Part shown: one piece after another, positions 9,001 through 16,622 of the stretch
How the letters are laid out: each line of letters starts with the position of its first letter
Position numbering within the stretch: the stretch's first letter is position 1
Made by a program: the position numbers and the translations under genes
NCBI RefSeq assembly: GCF_014192575.1
Contig: NZ_JACHYC010000002.1
Location: 806,001-870,000, forward strand
Origin: Variovorax sp. Sphag1AA
GTDB lineage: Bacteria; Pseudomonadota; Gammaproteobacteria; Burkholderiales; Burkholderiaceae_C
Direction of reading: 5' to 3'
Length of the DNA stretch: 64,000 bases
The notes under the pieces: generated by a model
The model's input: the letters and a program-made list of their open reading frames with translations, nothing else
The model's database searches: none
What the model was told of the DNA's origin: nothing

Positions 9001-10310
9001 CACGCACCTGCCTTCTCTGCTGCCTTGAGCGCGCGCTTGAGATCGTCGATGAGGTCGGCCGGGTCTTCGAGGCCGATCGACAACCGGATCGTGCCCTGCG
9101 AAATGCCGGCGCCGGCCAATGCTTCGTCGCTCATGCGGAAGTGCGTCGTGCTTGCCGGATGGATCACGAGACTGCGGCAGTCGCCGACGTTAGCGAGGTG
9201 GCTGAACAGCCGCAGCGCCTCGATGAACTTCTTGCCCTGCTCGCGGTTGCCCTTCAGGTCGAAGCTGAAGACCGACCCCGCGCCTTTCGCGCCATGCTTG
9301 AGCAGCTTGTTCGCAAGCGCATGGCTCGGATGCGATTCCAGCAGCGGATGCCCGACGTGCGCCACGAACGGATGGCTGGCGAGGAACTCGACCACCTTCT
9401 GCGTGTTGTCGACATGCCGCTCCATGCGCAGCGGCAGCGTCTCGATCCCTTGCAGGATCAGCCATGCGGTGTGCGGGCTCATCGATGCGCCGAAGTCCCG
9501 CAGCCCCTCACGGCGCGCGCGCAACAGGAAGGCGCCGACGGTGCTTTCCTCGCTGAAGACCATGTTGTGGAAGCCGTCGTAGGCCTCCGTCAGCTCGGCG
9601 AACTTGCCCGAGCGCTCCCAGTCGAAGTTGCCCGAATCGACCACGATGCCGCCGATCACGGTGCCGTGGCCCGACAGGAACTTGGTCGCCGAGTGGTAGA
9701 CCAGATCCGCGCCCCAGTCGAAGGGCTTGATGAGGTAGGGCGAGGTCAGCGTCGAATCCACCAGCAGCGGCACCTTGGCCGCATGGGCGATCTCGCTCAC
9801 CGCCGGGATGTCGAGCACGTCGAGGCCCGGGTTGCCCACCGTCTCGCCGAAAAGCAGCTTGGTGTTCGGGCGGATCGCGTTGCGCCAGCCGTCGAGGTCA
9901 CCGGGTTTGACGAAGGTGGTCTCGATGCCGAAGCGCCGCATCGTGTAGTGCAGCAGGTTCTGCGAGCCACCGTAGAGCGCGGTGCTGGCGACGATGTGCG
10001 AGCCGGCGCCCATCAGGGTCGCGATCGAAAGATGCAGCGCTGCTTGCCCGCTCGCGGTGGCGATTGCGCCGATGCCGCCTTCGAGCGCCGAGACCCGCTG
10101 CTCCAGCACTGCGTTGGTCGGGTTGCTGATGCGCGAATACACGTGCCCCGCGCGTTCCAGGTTGAAGAGTGCCGCAGCGTGGTCGCTGGACTCGAAGACG
10201 AAGGAGGTGGTCAGGTGGATCGGCACCGCGCGGGCGCCGGTGGTGGGGTCGGGCGCTGCGCCGGCGTGCAGGGCCAGCGTGTCGAATCCGGGGTCGGAAT
10301 AGCCGGGCAT
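9000..10310 (-). CDS. metY: O-acetylhomoserine sulfhydrylase (aminocarboxypropyltransferase)
   Basis: PLP enzyme of the Cys/Met metabolism family, 436 residues, which makes homocysteine from O-acetylhomoserine and sulfide (direct sulfhydrylation). Visible features are DTLALHAGAAPDPTTGARAVPI at the N-terminus in pieces typical of MetY, YSRISNPT near residue 59, the PLP-stacking region around ASTALYGGS, Asp in VDSTLTSPY, and the Schiff-base Lys210 in HSATKFLSGHG. Length and the PIHLTTSF segment favour MetY over MetB/MetZ. The AGGT Shine-Dalgarno is 4-5 bases before the ATG. It heads a two-gene transcript with the alpha/beta hydrolase and is divergent from the CBS-domain gene. Confidence 0.93.
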   Translation of the reverse strand: MPGYSDPGFDTLALHAGAAPDPTTGARAVPIHLTTSFVFESSDHAAALFNLERAGHVYSRISNPTNAVLEQRVSALEGGIGAIATASGQAALHLSIATLMGAGSHIVASTALYGGSQNLLHYTMRRFGIETTFVKPGDLDGWRNAIRPNTKLLFGETVGNPGLDVLDIPAVSEIAHAAKVPLLVDSTLTSPYLIKPFDWGADLVYHSATKFLSGHGTVIGGIVVDSGNFDWERSGKFAELTEAYDGFHNMVFSEESTVGAFLLRARREGLRDFGASMSPHTAWLILQGIETLPLRMERHVDNTQKVVEFLASHPFVAHVGHPLLESHPSHALANKLLKHGAKGAGSVFSFDLKGNREQGKKFIEALRLFSHLANVGDCRSLVIHPASTTHFRMSDEALAGAGISQGTIRLSIGLEDPADLIDDLKRALKAAEKAGA

Positions 10311-10447
10311 GGAGACCTTTCGGGACAGGTTTTCAGCAAAGCCCCGTTACGCGCGCAATCCCTGCGATGCCCACGTGGCCTGTGGAGGGTGGTCATTGTG
10401 GGCTATATTCAAAACGGCACGCCGTCAACCAAGAGAGGAGCAACACG

Positions 10448-10891
10448 ATGAAGGTCAGCGACATCCTGCGAGTCAAGGGAAACACGCTGTTTACGATCAC
10501 CCCCGATCAACCCCTGGCCGAGGCCGTCACCACCATGGCCGACAAGGACATCGGTTCGCTCGTCGTGATGGAGCACGGTGACCTGGTCGGCATGCTGACC
10601 TTCCGCGAGGTGATCGTTGCGATCGTCGGCAATGGTGGTCAGGTTGGTGGCACCCTGGTGCGCAAGGCCATGGACGACCACCCGGTGACTTGCACGCTCG
10701 AGACCGACCTCGACGAGATCCGCCGCATCATGCTGGAGCGCCATGCGCGCTACATGCCGGTGATGGACAAGCGCATGCTGATGGGTGTGATCAGCTTCTA
10801 TGACGTCGCCAAGGCGGTCGTCGATAGCCAGAACTTCGAGAACAAGATGCTCAAGGCCTACATCCGCGACTGGCCTGAAGAAGGGCAATAA
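10448..10891 (+). CDS. CBS-pair domain protein
   Basis: A 147-residue protein made almost entirely of two CBS motifs (about residues 8-60 and 75-130), the kind of Bateman module that binds adenosyl ligands such as AMP, ATP or S-adenosylmethionine. No catalytic domain is fused. Conserved CBS landmarks are IGSLVVMEHGDLVGMLTFRE-type and YMPVMDKRMLMGVISFYDV-type segments. A strong ribosome-binding site (AGAGGAG) is 7 bases before the ATG. It diverges from metY across a 137 bp spacer; CBS modules can sense SAM, so a link to methionine supply is possible but unproven. A dispersed repeat and a strong terminator follow. Confidence 0.88.
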   Translation: MKVSDILRVKGNTLFTITPDQPLAEAVTTMADKDIGSLVVMEHGDLVGMLTFREVIVAIVGNGGQVGGTLVRKAMDDHPVTCTLETDLDEIRRIMLERHARYMPVMDKRMLMGVISFYDVAKAVVDSQNFENKMLKAYIRDWPEEGQ

Positions 10892-10896
10892 GCTCG

Positions 10897-10983
10897 CCCC
10901 CAGGCTTGCTCACTTCGTGTAGCCGCCAACCCCCTACCGGGGGCAACACCAGTGGCCCGGCGGAGCCGGTTCCACGGTGTTTC
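10897..10983 (+). repeat. Dispersed GC-rich intergenic repeat, copy 1
   Basis: An 87-base element starting CCCCCAGGCTTGCTCACTTC and containing two short inverted repeats: CCCCC-TACC-GGGGG and CCGGC-GGA-GCCGG. The same element recurs in inverted orientation at 19141-19227 with clear similarity over its full length (about four in five bases by eye). It sits between the CBS gene and its terminator. From memory, similar sequences are abundant between genes of Variovorax and Acidovorax; that is background knowledge, not measured here. Confidence 0.85.
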
Positions 10984-10988
10984 CCGAT

Positions 10989-11017
10989 AAGGCCCCGCTT
11001 GCGGGGCCTTTGTTTTT
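10989..11017. terminator. Bidirectional Rho-independent terminator
   Basis: A perfect 10-bp stem AAGGCCCCGC / GCGGGGCCTT with a 2-base TT loop, followed by TGTTTTT on the plus strand. It lies between the convergent CBS gene and the Bug-protein gene, whose stop is at 11018, so it can end transcription from both sides, though the U-tract is better for the plus strand. Confidence 0.9.
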
Positions 11018-12004
11018 CTATTCCTTGATGTTGGCGGACTGAACGATTTTCTGGTTGCGGGCGTATTCGGCTCGCACGAATTGGCCCAGTTCTTCGGCGG
11101 AGCCGCTGCCGGGGAGGGCGCCCTGTTCCTGCAGCTTGGCGCGGATTTCGGGGTCCTTGAGGACGGCGTTGAGTTCCTGGTTGAGCCGGTTGACGATCGC
11201 CGGCGGCGTGGCGGCTGGGGCGAAGATGCCGGTCCAGCTCACCATTGAAAAGCCCTTGAGCCCGGGCATCTCGCTGAAGCTGGGCGTGTTGGGGAGCGCT
11301 TCGAGGCGCTTTTCGCTCGTCACACCCAAGGCATTGAGGCGGTTTGCACCCACATGCGGGATGGCGCTGGTGCTGACCAGCATCGCAAGGTCAACCTGAT
11401 TGCCGATGACGTCCGTGGCGATCTGCGCGCCGCCGCGGTACGGCACATGGGTCACGTAGATGCCGGTGCGTTCCTTCAGCAGTTCCATCGCGAGTTGAAG
11501 CACCGTGCCCACGCCGGAGGTCGCGTAGTTGTACTTGCCCGGCGAGGCCTTCGCGAGTTTGACGAAGTCGGGGAAGTTCTTCACCGGCAGCCCGGGACGC
11601 GCGACCAGCACCATCGGCGCGGTGTTCAGCATGCCGACGGGCGCGAGGTCCTTCAGCGGGTCGAACTTGAAGGCGCTTGGGTTGATCAGCCGGCCAATCG
11701 CAATGACGCTGTCCGGCCCGGCGACCAGCGTGTAGCCGTCGGGCGCGGCATTGACTGCCTTGGCGACGCCGATCGCGCCGCCGGCGCCGGAGACGTTCTC
11801 GATGACGATGGTTTGCTTGAGCCTCTCGCCGAGCTTGGTGGCGACCAGCCGCGCATTGAAGTCCACGCTGCCGCCGGCCGAGTACGGAACGATCAGCGTG
11901 ATCGGCTTTGCCGACGGCCAGGCGGCCTGCGCGAGCGCTGCGCCGGGCAGAGCGGCGACCAGCAACGAGGCGAGGAGAAGGGGCTTGCGGATGAGCTTGT
12001 TCAT
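11018..12004 (-). CDS. TctC/Bug-family periplasmic binding protein
   Basis: A 328-residue extracytoplasmic solute receptor of the Bug (TctC) family. The signal peptide ends near residue 26 (GAALAQA). The mature protein begins with the family's ligand loop IVPYSAGGSVD and includes GAGGAIG, PDGYTL and HVPYRGG. Bug proteins bind carboxylates or similar small ligands for TctAB transporters or for signalling. No tctA or tctB is nearby. Its ATG overlaps the TGA of the adenosine deaminase gene (ATGA), so the two are made together; the ligand might be related to nucleoside or purine breakdown, but that is inference from context only. Confidence 0.9.
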   Translation of the reverse strand: MNKLIRKPLLLASLLVAALPGAALAQAAWPSAKPITLIVPYSAGGSVDFNARLVATKLGERLKQTIVIENVSGAGGAIGVAKAVNAAPDGYTLVAGPDSVIAIGRLINPSAFKFDPLKDLAPVGMLNTAPMVLVARPGLPVKNFPDFVKLAKASPGKYNYATSGVGTVLQLAMELLKERTGIYVTHVPYRGGAQIATDVIGNQVDLAMLVSTSAIPHVGANRLNALGVTSEKRLEALPNTPSFSEMPGLKGFSMVSWTGIFAPAATPPAIVNRLNQELNAVLKDPEIRAKLQEQGALPGSGSAEELGQFVRAEYARNQKIVQSANIKE

Positions 12005-13101
12005 GGGGTGGGATAGGCGAGAGACGTGGGGTCTTGCGGGAGGCGTGCGCGCAGCGCATCGAATTCGGCGGTCCATTGCGTACGCCATTGGCGGCGAAGC
12101 GAATCGTCGATCCAGGCGCCGTCGAGGCCGTTGATCATGAAGCCGCGCAGATCGTCGAGGCCGAAGCCGAAGTCCCGAACCATCATGTGCCATGCCTGCG
12201 TGGGTGTGACCTTGTGCAGGGTCGGGTCGTCGGTGTTCGGGTGGATGCGCAGGCCGAGGCCCGGCATGCGGCGGATCGGGTGGTCGAGTGCCCAGCGTTC
12301 CGGGGGCAGCGTGCGCAGGTAGTAGGAGTTGGTCGGCACCACGGTGAAGATCACGCCCCGATCCGCGCATTCGCGTGCGAAATCGGGTTGGTCAACCACC
12401 GTGTAGCCATGGTCGATGCGGTCCACGTGGAGCAGGTCGAGCGCGGTCCGCACATTGGTCCACGGCATGCCGAATTCGCCGGCATGCGCGGTCGTCTTCA
12501 GGCCGGCGCGGCGGGCATCGGCGTACGCCTGCTGGAAGAGTTCCGGCGGGCGGTCGTTCTCGCGGTAGTCGATGCCGATGCCAATCACCTCGTCGCACCG
12601 GTTGCCCACCACCCACTGCACCATCTCGACGGCGGCCTCGGGGCTGGCCTCGCGGTCGATCGCCGCGATCAGTCGCCCGGTGAAGCCGAACTGCCGCTCC
12701 GCGTCATGGATCGCACGCACGATCGCGTCCTGCGCCATGCGGTAGTCGATGCCGGACTCGTGCACCGTGCCGGTCGGGTTCCAGAAGAACTCGCCATAGC
12801 GCACGTTGTGGCTTGCAGCGTCTTCGAGGTATTCGAGCGTGAGCCGGTGCAGGTCATCGGCGCTGCGCACCAGTTCCGAATCGAGCGCCCGCAGCACGCG
12901 CAGCACGCCGACGGGCTTCTCGCCGCGCGTATAGAAAGCCTCGATCTCGTCGTCGGGCAGCGGCTTGCCGGCGCCCCGGTTGAGATCGATGAAGGTGTTC
13001 TTCCGCACGGTGCCGAAGAGGTGACAGTGCAGCTCGACCTTCGGAATCGCATGGAGGAACGATTCGAGAGGCGATGCCGGAATGGCTGCGGGTTGTGTCA
13101 T
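12001..13101 (-). CDS. add: Adenosine deaminase family protein
   Basis: Zinc-dependent deaminase of the adenosine/AMP deaminase superfamily, 366 residues, cytoplasmic. Metal and catalytic landmarks are HCHLFG (His25, His27), HAGEFG with the catalytic Glu, RIDHGYTV, and the metal-binding NTDDPT near the C-terminus. The family converts adenosine to inosine; some members act on adenine or other purines, and sequence alone does not decide. The ATG was chosen at the first in-frame position giving a normal family length; the frame upstream is antisense to the LysR gene. It is divergent from that LysR regulator and coupled downstream to a Bug protein. Confidence 0.85.
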   Translation of the reverse strand: MTQPAAIPASPLESFLHAIPKVELHCHLFGTVRKNTFIDLNRGAGKPLPDDEIEAFYTRGEKPVGVLRVLRALDSELVRSADDLHRLTLEYLEDAASHNVRYGEFFWNPTGTVHESGIDYRMAQDAIVRAIHDAERQFGFTGRLIAAIDREASPEAAVEMVQWVVGNRCDEVIGIGIDYRENDRPPELFQQAYADARRAGLKTTAHAGEFGMPWTNVRTALDLLHVDRIDHGYTVVDQPDFARECADRGVIFTVVPTNSYYLRTLPPERWALDHPIRRMPGLGLRIHPNTDDPTLHKVTPTQAWHMMVRDFGFGLDDLRGFMINGLDGAWIDDSLRRQWRTQWTAEFDALRARLPQDPTSLAYPTP

Positions 13102-13168
13102 GGGGCGCAGTCTAGGGACGGCTAGGCGATAAGGAAAATTTTGAATTTCTATAATTTGATTCAACCGA
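13102..13168. promoter_or_regulatory. Shared add/LysR promoter region
   Basis: A 67-bp spacer between the divergent add and lysR genes. Its right half is unusually AT-rich for this window (AAAATTTTGAATTTCTATAA within it), including the palindrome AAAATTTT and a TATAAT-like hexamer. LysR regulators typically bind T-N11-A sites in exactly such divergent spacers, so this is the likely operator and promoter, but no specific site is claimed. Confidence 0.5.
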
Positions 13169-14143
13169 ATGATGGCCAATCCGCAGCTTTCCTCCTCCCT
13201 TCGCGCGCTCACGCTGCGCCAGTTGCGGTTCTTTTCCGTTCTGGTGGAAGAGGGCCAGTTCGGCCGCGCCGCGAAGCGGTTGTCCATCACGCAGCCCGCG
13301 CTCAGCAATGCGATCAAGCAGATGGAGAAGCTGCTCGGCGCCGAACTCCTGACCCGCTCCACCCATCGCCTCGAACTCACACCACTCGGCGCCGAGGTGC
13401 TCGCGCGGACGGATTTCCTGGTCAACACCTTCGACGTGGCGCTGCGCGACATCGAGCAGACCGTGCAGCGCGGGCGGGCATTCGTGCGCATCGGCGTGAT
13501 CCCCTCCGCGAGCGGCCGGGTTGCCGCGGCGGCGGGCGAGTTCCTGCGCGCCGACGCGGCGCAGCAGGTGGAGTTCGCGTGGCGCGATGCACCGTCGAAC
13601 ACGCTCCTGGCCGAGGTGCGAAGCGGCCAGCTTGACATGGCGGTCGCTGCCATCACCGAGCCGCCGGGTGGCCTCGTCTGCGTGGACCTGTTCCGCGATC
13701 CGCTGGTGCTCGTGGTGCGACGCGACCACGCGCTTGCAGAGGCCGGCGAGGCGGATTGGGAAGCGATCGGCGGCGAGCGACTCGTGCTGTTCGAGAGCGG
13801 CAGCATGCCGGCGCTCGGCGATCCGGCGCGCGCGCAGTTCGCGCAGGGCGCGGAGCCGTATCGCGTGAGCTATTCCGAGACGCTCTATGCGCTGGTGCGC
13901 GGCTGTCTCGCGCTGGGGCTGATGCCGAAGCTCTACACCTCGTCGCTGCGCGATGACGAGCTGGTGGTGTTGCCGCTTCGCAAGCCCAACATCGAGCGGC
14001 GGGTGGTGCTGGTGCATCTTCCCGGGCCGATGCGCAATGTCATGGCCGAGGCGCTGATCGCGCACCTGCGGCAGAGCCTGCCCTTGCCCGCGGACAGCGT
14101 TGCGCCCCGGCGCTTTCGTGCGCCGCGCAAGCGAGTGACGTGA
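13169..14143 (+). CDS. LysR-family transcriptional regulator
   Basis: A 324-residue LysR regulator: an N-terminal winged helix-turn-helix at about residues 15-75 (LRQLRFFSVLVEEGQFGRAA, then ITQPALSNAIKQMEKLLGAEL in parts), and a C-terminal periplasmic-binding-protein-like sensor domain from about residue 95 (VRIGVIPSASG). It is transcribed away from add and its coupled Bug gene, the standard arrangement for control of the neighbouring operon, with a purine-related or carboxylate inducer possible. ATG 13169 is followed directly by a second ATG, either of which could be used. Convergent with the PHB depolymerase gene. Confidence 0.9.
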   Translation: MMANPQLSSSLRALTLRQLRFFSVLVEEGQFGRAAKRLSITQPALSNAIKQMEKLLGAELLTRSTHRLELTPLGAEVLARTDFLVNTFDVALRDIEQTVQRGRAFVRIGVIPSASGRVAAAAGEFLRADAAQQVEFAWRDAPSNTLLAEVRSGQLDMAVAAITEPPGGLVCVDLFRDPLVLVVRRDHALAEAGEADWEAIGGERLVLFESGSMPALGDPARAQFAQGAEPYRVSYSETLYALVRGCLALGLMPKLYTSSLRDDELVVLPLRKPNIERRVVLVHLPGPMRNVMAEALIAHLRQSLPLPADSVAPRRFRAPRKRVT

Positions 14144-14146
14144 GCT

Positions 14147-15364
14147 TCAGTGCAGTTCGGTCGAGGTGTAGATGGTTTCGCGCACGCGCGGATAGATCTG
14201 CGTGTTCCACTTGCTGCCGCTGAAAACGCCGTAGTGGCCGACGCCCGCCTGCAGGTGGTGGATCTTGAGATAAGGCCGCACGCTGGTGCAGAGGTCCTGC
14301 GCCGCCACTGTCTGCCCGACCGAGCAGATGTCGTCGCGCTCGCCTTCGACCGTCAGTAGTGCGGTGCGGCGGATTGCGGCGGGATTGACCGCCCGGTCGC
14401 CGACCGTGAGCTTGCCGCGCGGCAGGTCGTAAGTCTGAAAGACGCGTTCGACGGTCTCCAGATAGAACTCGGCCGGCAGGTCGTTGACCGCGAGATATTC
14501 GTCGTAGAAGGTGCGGATGGTGTCGGCCTGCGCGATCTCGCCATCCACCAGATGCTGGAAGAGCTTGGCGAACTGCTGCTTGTGGCGGTCCGGATTCATG
14601 CTCATGAAGGCGGCGAGCTGCAGGAAGCCCGGGTAGACGCGTCGCATCATCCCGGCATGCGGCCATGGCACATGGCTGATCAGGTTGCGCTCGAACCACC
14701 CGATGGAGCGGTCGGTCGCAAGCTTGTTCACCATGGTCGGGTTGATCCGGCAATCGACCGGGCCGGCCATCAGGGTGAGGCTGCGCGGCGTCGAGGGGTT
14801 GTCGTCCTCGGCCATCAGCGCGGTAGCGGCGAGCGCTGCGACGCAGGGCTGGCAGACGGCCACCATGTGCACGCCGGGGCCGATCGCCTCCAGGAAATCG
14901 ATGATCCGCAGCGTGTAGTCGTCGAGCCCGAAGCCGCCGTGCCAGAGCGGCACGTCGCGCGCGTTGTGCCAGTCGGTCACATACACGTCGTGGTCGCGCA
15001 GCAACGTGCGCACGGTTTCGCGCAGCAGCGTCGCGAAATGGCCCGACAGTGGTGCAGCCAGCAGCACCGGCGGATGCACCGCATTGGACTCTTTCCGGAA
15101 GTGCAGCAGCGTTCCGAAGGGCGTGATCAGGGCGGCTTCCTCATGGACCGCGACCTCCTTGCCGTCGACCATCACGCTCTCGATGCCGTAGGGCGGCCGG
15201 GTGTGCGTGAGCCGCATGCGCGAGTAGACCTCCATGGCCGAGGCGAACCGGCGGGTGAGGCTGCGGTCCGCCTTGTCGTGCCACAGTGCCTTGCCGAGGT
15301 ACTGCGCCGTGAGCCGCGTCGGCGAGAGCAGGTCGGCTTGGGTTTGGTAGGCGCGATACAGCAT
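14147..15364 (-). CDS. phaZ: Intracellular polyhydroxybutyrate depolymerase
   Basis: A 405-residue intracellular PHB depolymerase of the PhaZ1 type, which mobilises storage granules. The nucleophile is Cys171 in VAVCQPC, replacing the Ser of ordinary lipase boxes, as in the Ralstonia/Cupriavidus enzyme. Family segments VLLAAPLSGHFATLLR, DVYVTDWHNARDVP, and the catalytic His in QAGVGHYGVFSGSKW near residue 380 are present. There is no signal peptide, in line with granule attack inside the cell. ATG 15364 gives the standard N-terminus (MLYRAYQTQ). Divergent from the glutathione transferase gene with about 100 bp between starts. Confidence 0.93.
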   Translation of the reverse strand: MLYRAYQTQADLLSPTRLTAQYLGKALWHDKADRSLTRRFASAMEVYSRMRLTHTRPPYGIESVMVDGKEVAVHEEAALITPFGTLLHFRKESNAVHPPVLLAAPLSGHFATLLRETVRTLLRDHDVYVTDWHNARDVPLWHGGFGLDDYTLRIIDFLEAIGPGVHMVAVCQPCVAALAATALMAEDDNPSTPRSLTLMAGPVDCRINPTMVNKLATDRSIGWFERNLISHVPWPHAGMMRRVYPGFLQLAAFMSMNPDRHKQQFAKLFQHLVDGEIAQADTIRTFYDEYLAVNDLPAEFYLETVERVFQTYDLPRGKLTVGDRAVNPAAIRRTALLTVEGERDDICSVGQTVAAQDLCTSVRPYLKIHHLQAGVGHYGVFSGSKWNTQIYPRVRETIYTSTELH

Positions 15365-15466
15365 GCACGGGCCGCAGGCAAGTTGCGGGCCAGTCGTCTG
15401 CGGTGCACCTTTCTGGCACAGGCCTTGCACGGCTGCATCGCCGATCCGGCGGACCAGGAGCGATGC

Positions 15467-16123
15467 ATGGCCAAACCCGTTCTCACCATCAGCAGCAAGA
15501 ACTACGGCGCATGGTCGTTGCGCGGCTGGCTGATGTGCAAGCTCGCCGGTCTGGAATTCAGCGAGAAGGTGATTCCGCCGGACGACCCCGCGATGAAGGC
15601 CGAGATGCTGCTGCTGTCGGCGTCGATGCTGGTGCCTTCGCTGCAGCACGGTGGCATCAAGGTGTGGGACACGCTCGCGATCGGCGAGTACCTCAATGAA
15701 ATCAAGCCCAAGGCGGGCCTGCTGCCGGCCGATGCCAAGGCGCGAGCACATTGCCGCGCGATCTGCGGCGAGATGCATTCCGGCTTCTCGTCGATGCGCG
15801 GCTCGCTGCCGATGAACGTCAAGGCGCGCTTCCCCGGCTTCAAGATCTGGTCGCGCGCGCAAACCGACATCGACCGCATCGTCGCGATCTGGCGCGAATG
15901 CCTCTCGACCTACGGCGGGCCGTTCCTCTTCGGCGAAACGCCCTGCATGGCGGACGCGATGTATGCGCCGGTGGTGACGCGCTTCATCACCTACGACGTG
16001 TCGCTGGACAAGGCCTGCACCGCGTATTGCAAGCGCATCGTCGAACTGCCTGCGATGCAGGAATGGATCAAGGCTGCGAAGGCCGAGCCTGAAGAGATCG
16101 ACGAGCTCGACGCCGAATTCTGA
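15467..16123 (+). CDS. Glutathione S-transferase
   Basis: A 218-residue GST. The N-terminal thioredoxin-like domain has the catalytic-position segment SSKNYGAWSLRGWL (Ser/Tyr near residue 10-13) and the cis-Pro of MLVPSLQHG near residue 56. The glutathione-binding DTLAIGEYL is near residue 70, followed by an all-helical C-terminal domain. A GGAG ribosome-binding site is 6-7 bases before the ATG. The substrate is unknown. It is convergent with the DOPA-dioxygenase-like gene. Confidence 0.9.
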   Translation: MAKPVLTISSKNYGAWSLRGWLMCKLAGLEFSEKVIPPDDPAMKAEMLLLSASMLVPSLQHGGIKVWDTLAIGEYLNEIKPKAGLLPADAKARAHCRAICGEMHSGFSSMRGSLPMNVKARFPGFKIWSRAQTDIDRIVAIWRECLSTYGGPFLFGETPCMADAMYAPVVTRFITYDVSLDKACTAYCKRIVELPAMQEWIKAAKAEPEEIDELDAEF

Positions 16124-16135
16124 GGCGGGCGCTGC

Positions 16136-16489
16136 TCAGGCCGGCTTGCGGAACATGCGCAGGTCGAGCGTGGATTCGTTGCCAAGCCACATCGCATGCG
16201 CGGTGTGGTCGAGGTAGCCGTCGCCCGTCGACCCGTGCACGAAGATATCGAGCCCGTTGCGATGCGCATCGAGCCATTCGATGACTTCGTCGAACTCGGC
16301 CGCATCGAAAGCGATCTGGCAGCTCCAGTGCGGATGCGGTCCGACGAGCTTCTCGTGTACCCGGCCGACCACCACGAGCAGGCTATGGCCCGCGTCCTCC
16401 GCCAGCTTCCTGGCCTGCGCGACGGTATCCGGTCCGAAATAGATGTGGGCGTGGTACTGCGGATAGAGATTTTCAGGACGGCGTGGCAT
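16136..16489 (-). CDS. DOPA 4,5-dioxygenase family protein
   Basis: A 117-residue protein of the DOPA 4,5-dioxygenase-like family (small vicinal-oxygen-chelate type). The histidine-rich N-terminus YHAHIYFGPD, the segment VGPHPHWSCQIAF near residue 57, and a later histidine pair near HGSTGDGYLDHTAHAMWLG carry the probable metal ligands. Fungal and plant members cleave L-DOPA for betalain-type pigments; bacterial members have uncertain substrates. ATG 16489 gives the canonical MPRRPENLYPQYHAH start; the upstream extension is rejected. It is divergent from the radical SAM gene. Confidence 0.8.
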   Translation of the reverse strand: MPRRPENLYPQYHAHIYFGPDTVAQARKLAEDAGHSLLVVVGRVHEKLVGPHPHWSCQIAFDAAEFDEVIEWLDAHRNGLDIFVHGSTGDGYLDHTAHAMWLGNESTLDLRMFRKPA

Positions 16490-16585
16490 GGTGGTCTTTC
16501 GCGTGGAATGGGAGCTTAGCGCGCCGCATCGAAGTGCGTTCTCCCCGCGAAACAAGTGGTTGCTGCAAGGGTCGCGAGTTGGTGA

Positions 16586-16609
16586 AATACTGTGAATCCA
16601 TCCAGTATT
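16586..16609. promoter_or_regulatory. LexA-type SOS box
   Basis: A perfect 8-bp inverted repeat AAATACTG / CAGTATTT separated by 10 bases. The core is CTG-N10-CAG, the LexA consensus, and it matches the wider TACTG...CAGTA form. It ends 13 bp before the radical SAM start codon, a position that would block transcription initiation. Confidence 0.75.
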
Positions 16610-16622
16610 TCAGGTCATCGCC

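Noticed and set aside
10311..10447. A SAM-type riboswitch in the metY leader
   Set aside because: The leader shows no recognisable SAM-I, SAM-II or SAH pairing pattern by eye; only short, unremarkable inverted repeats are present.
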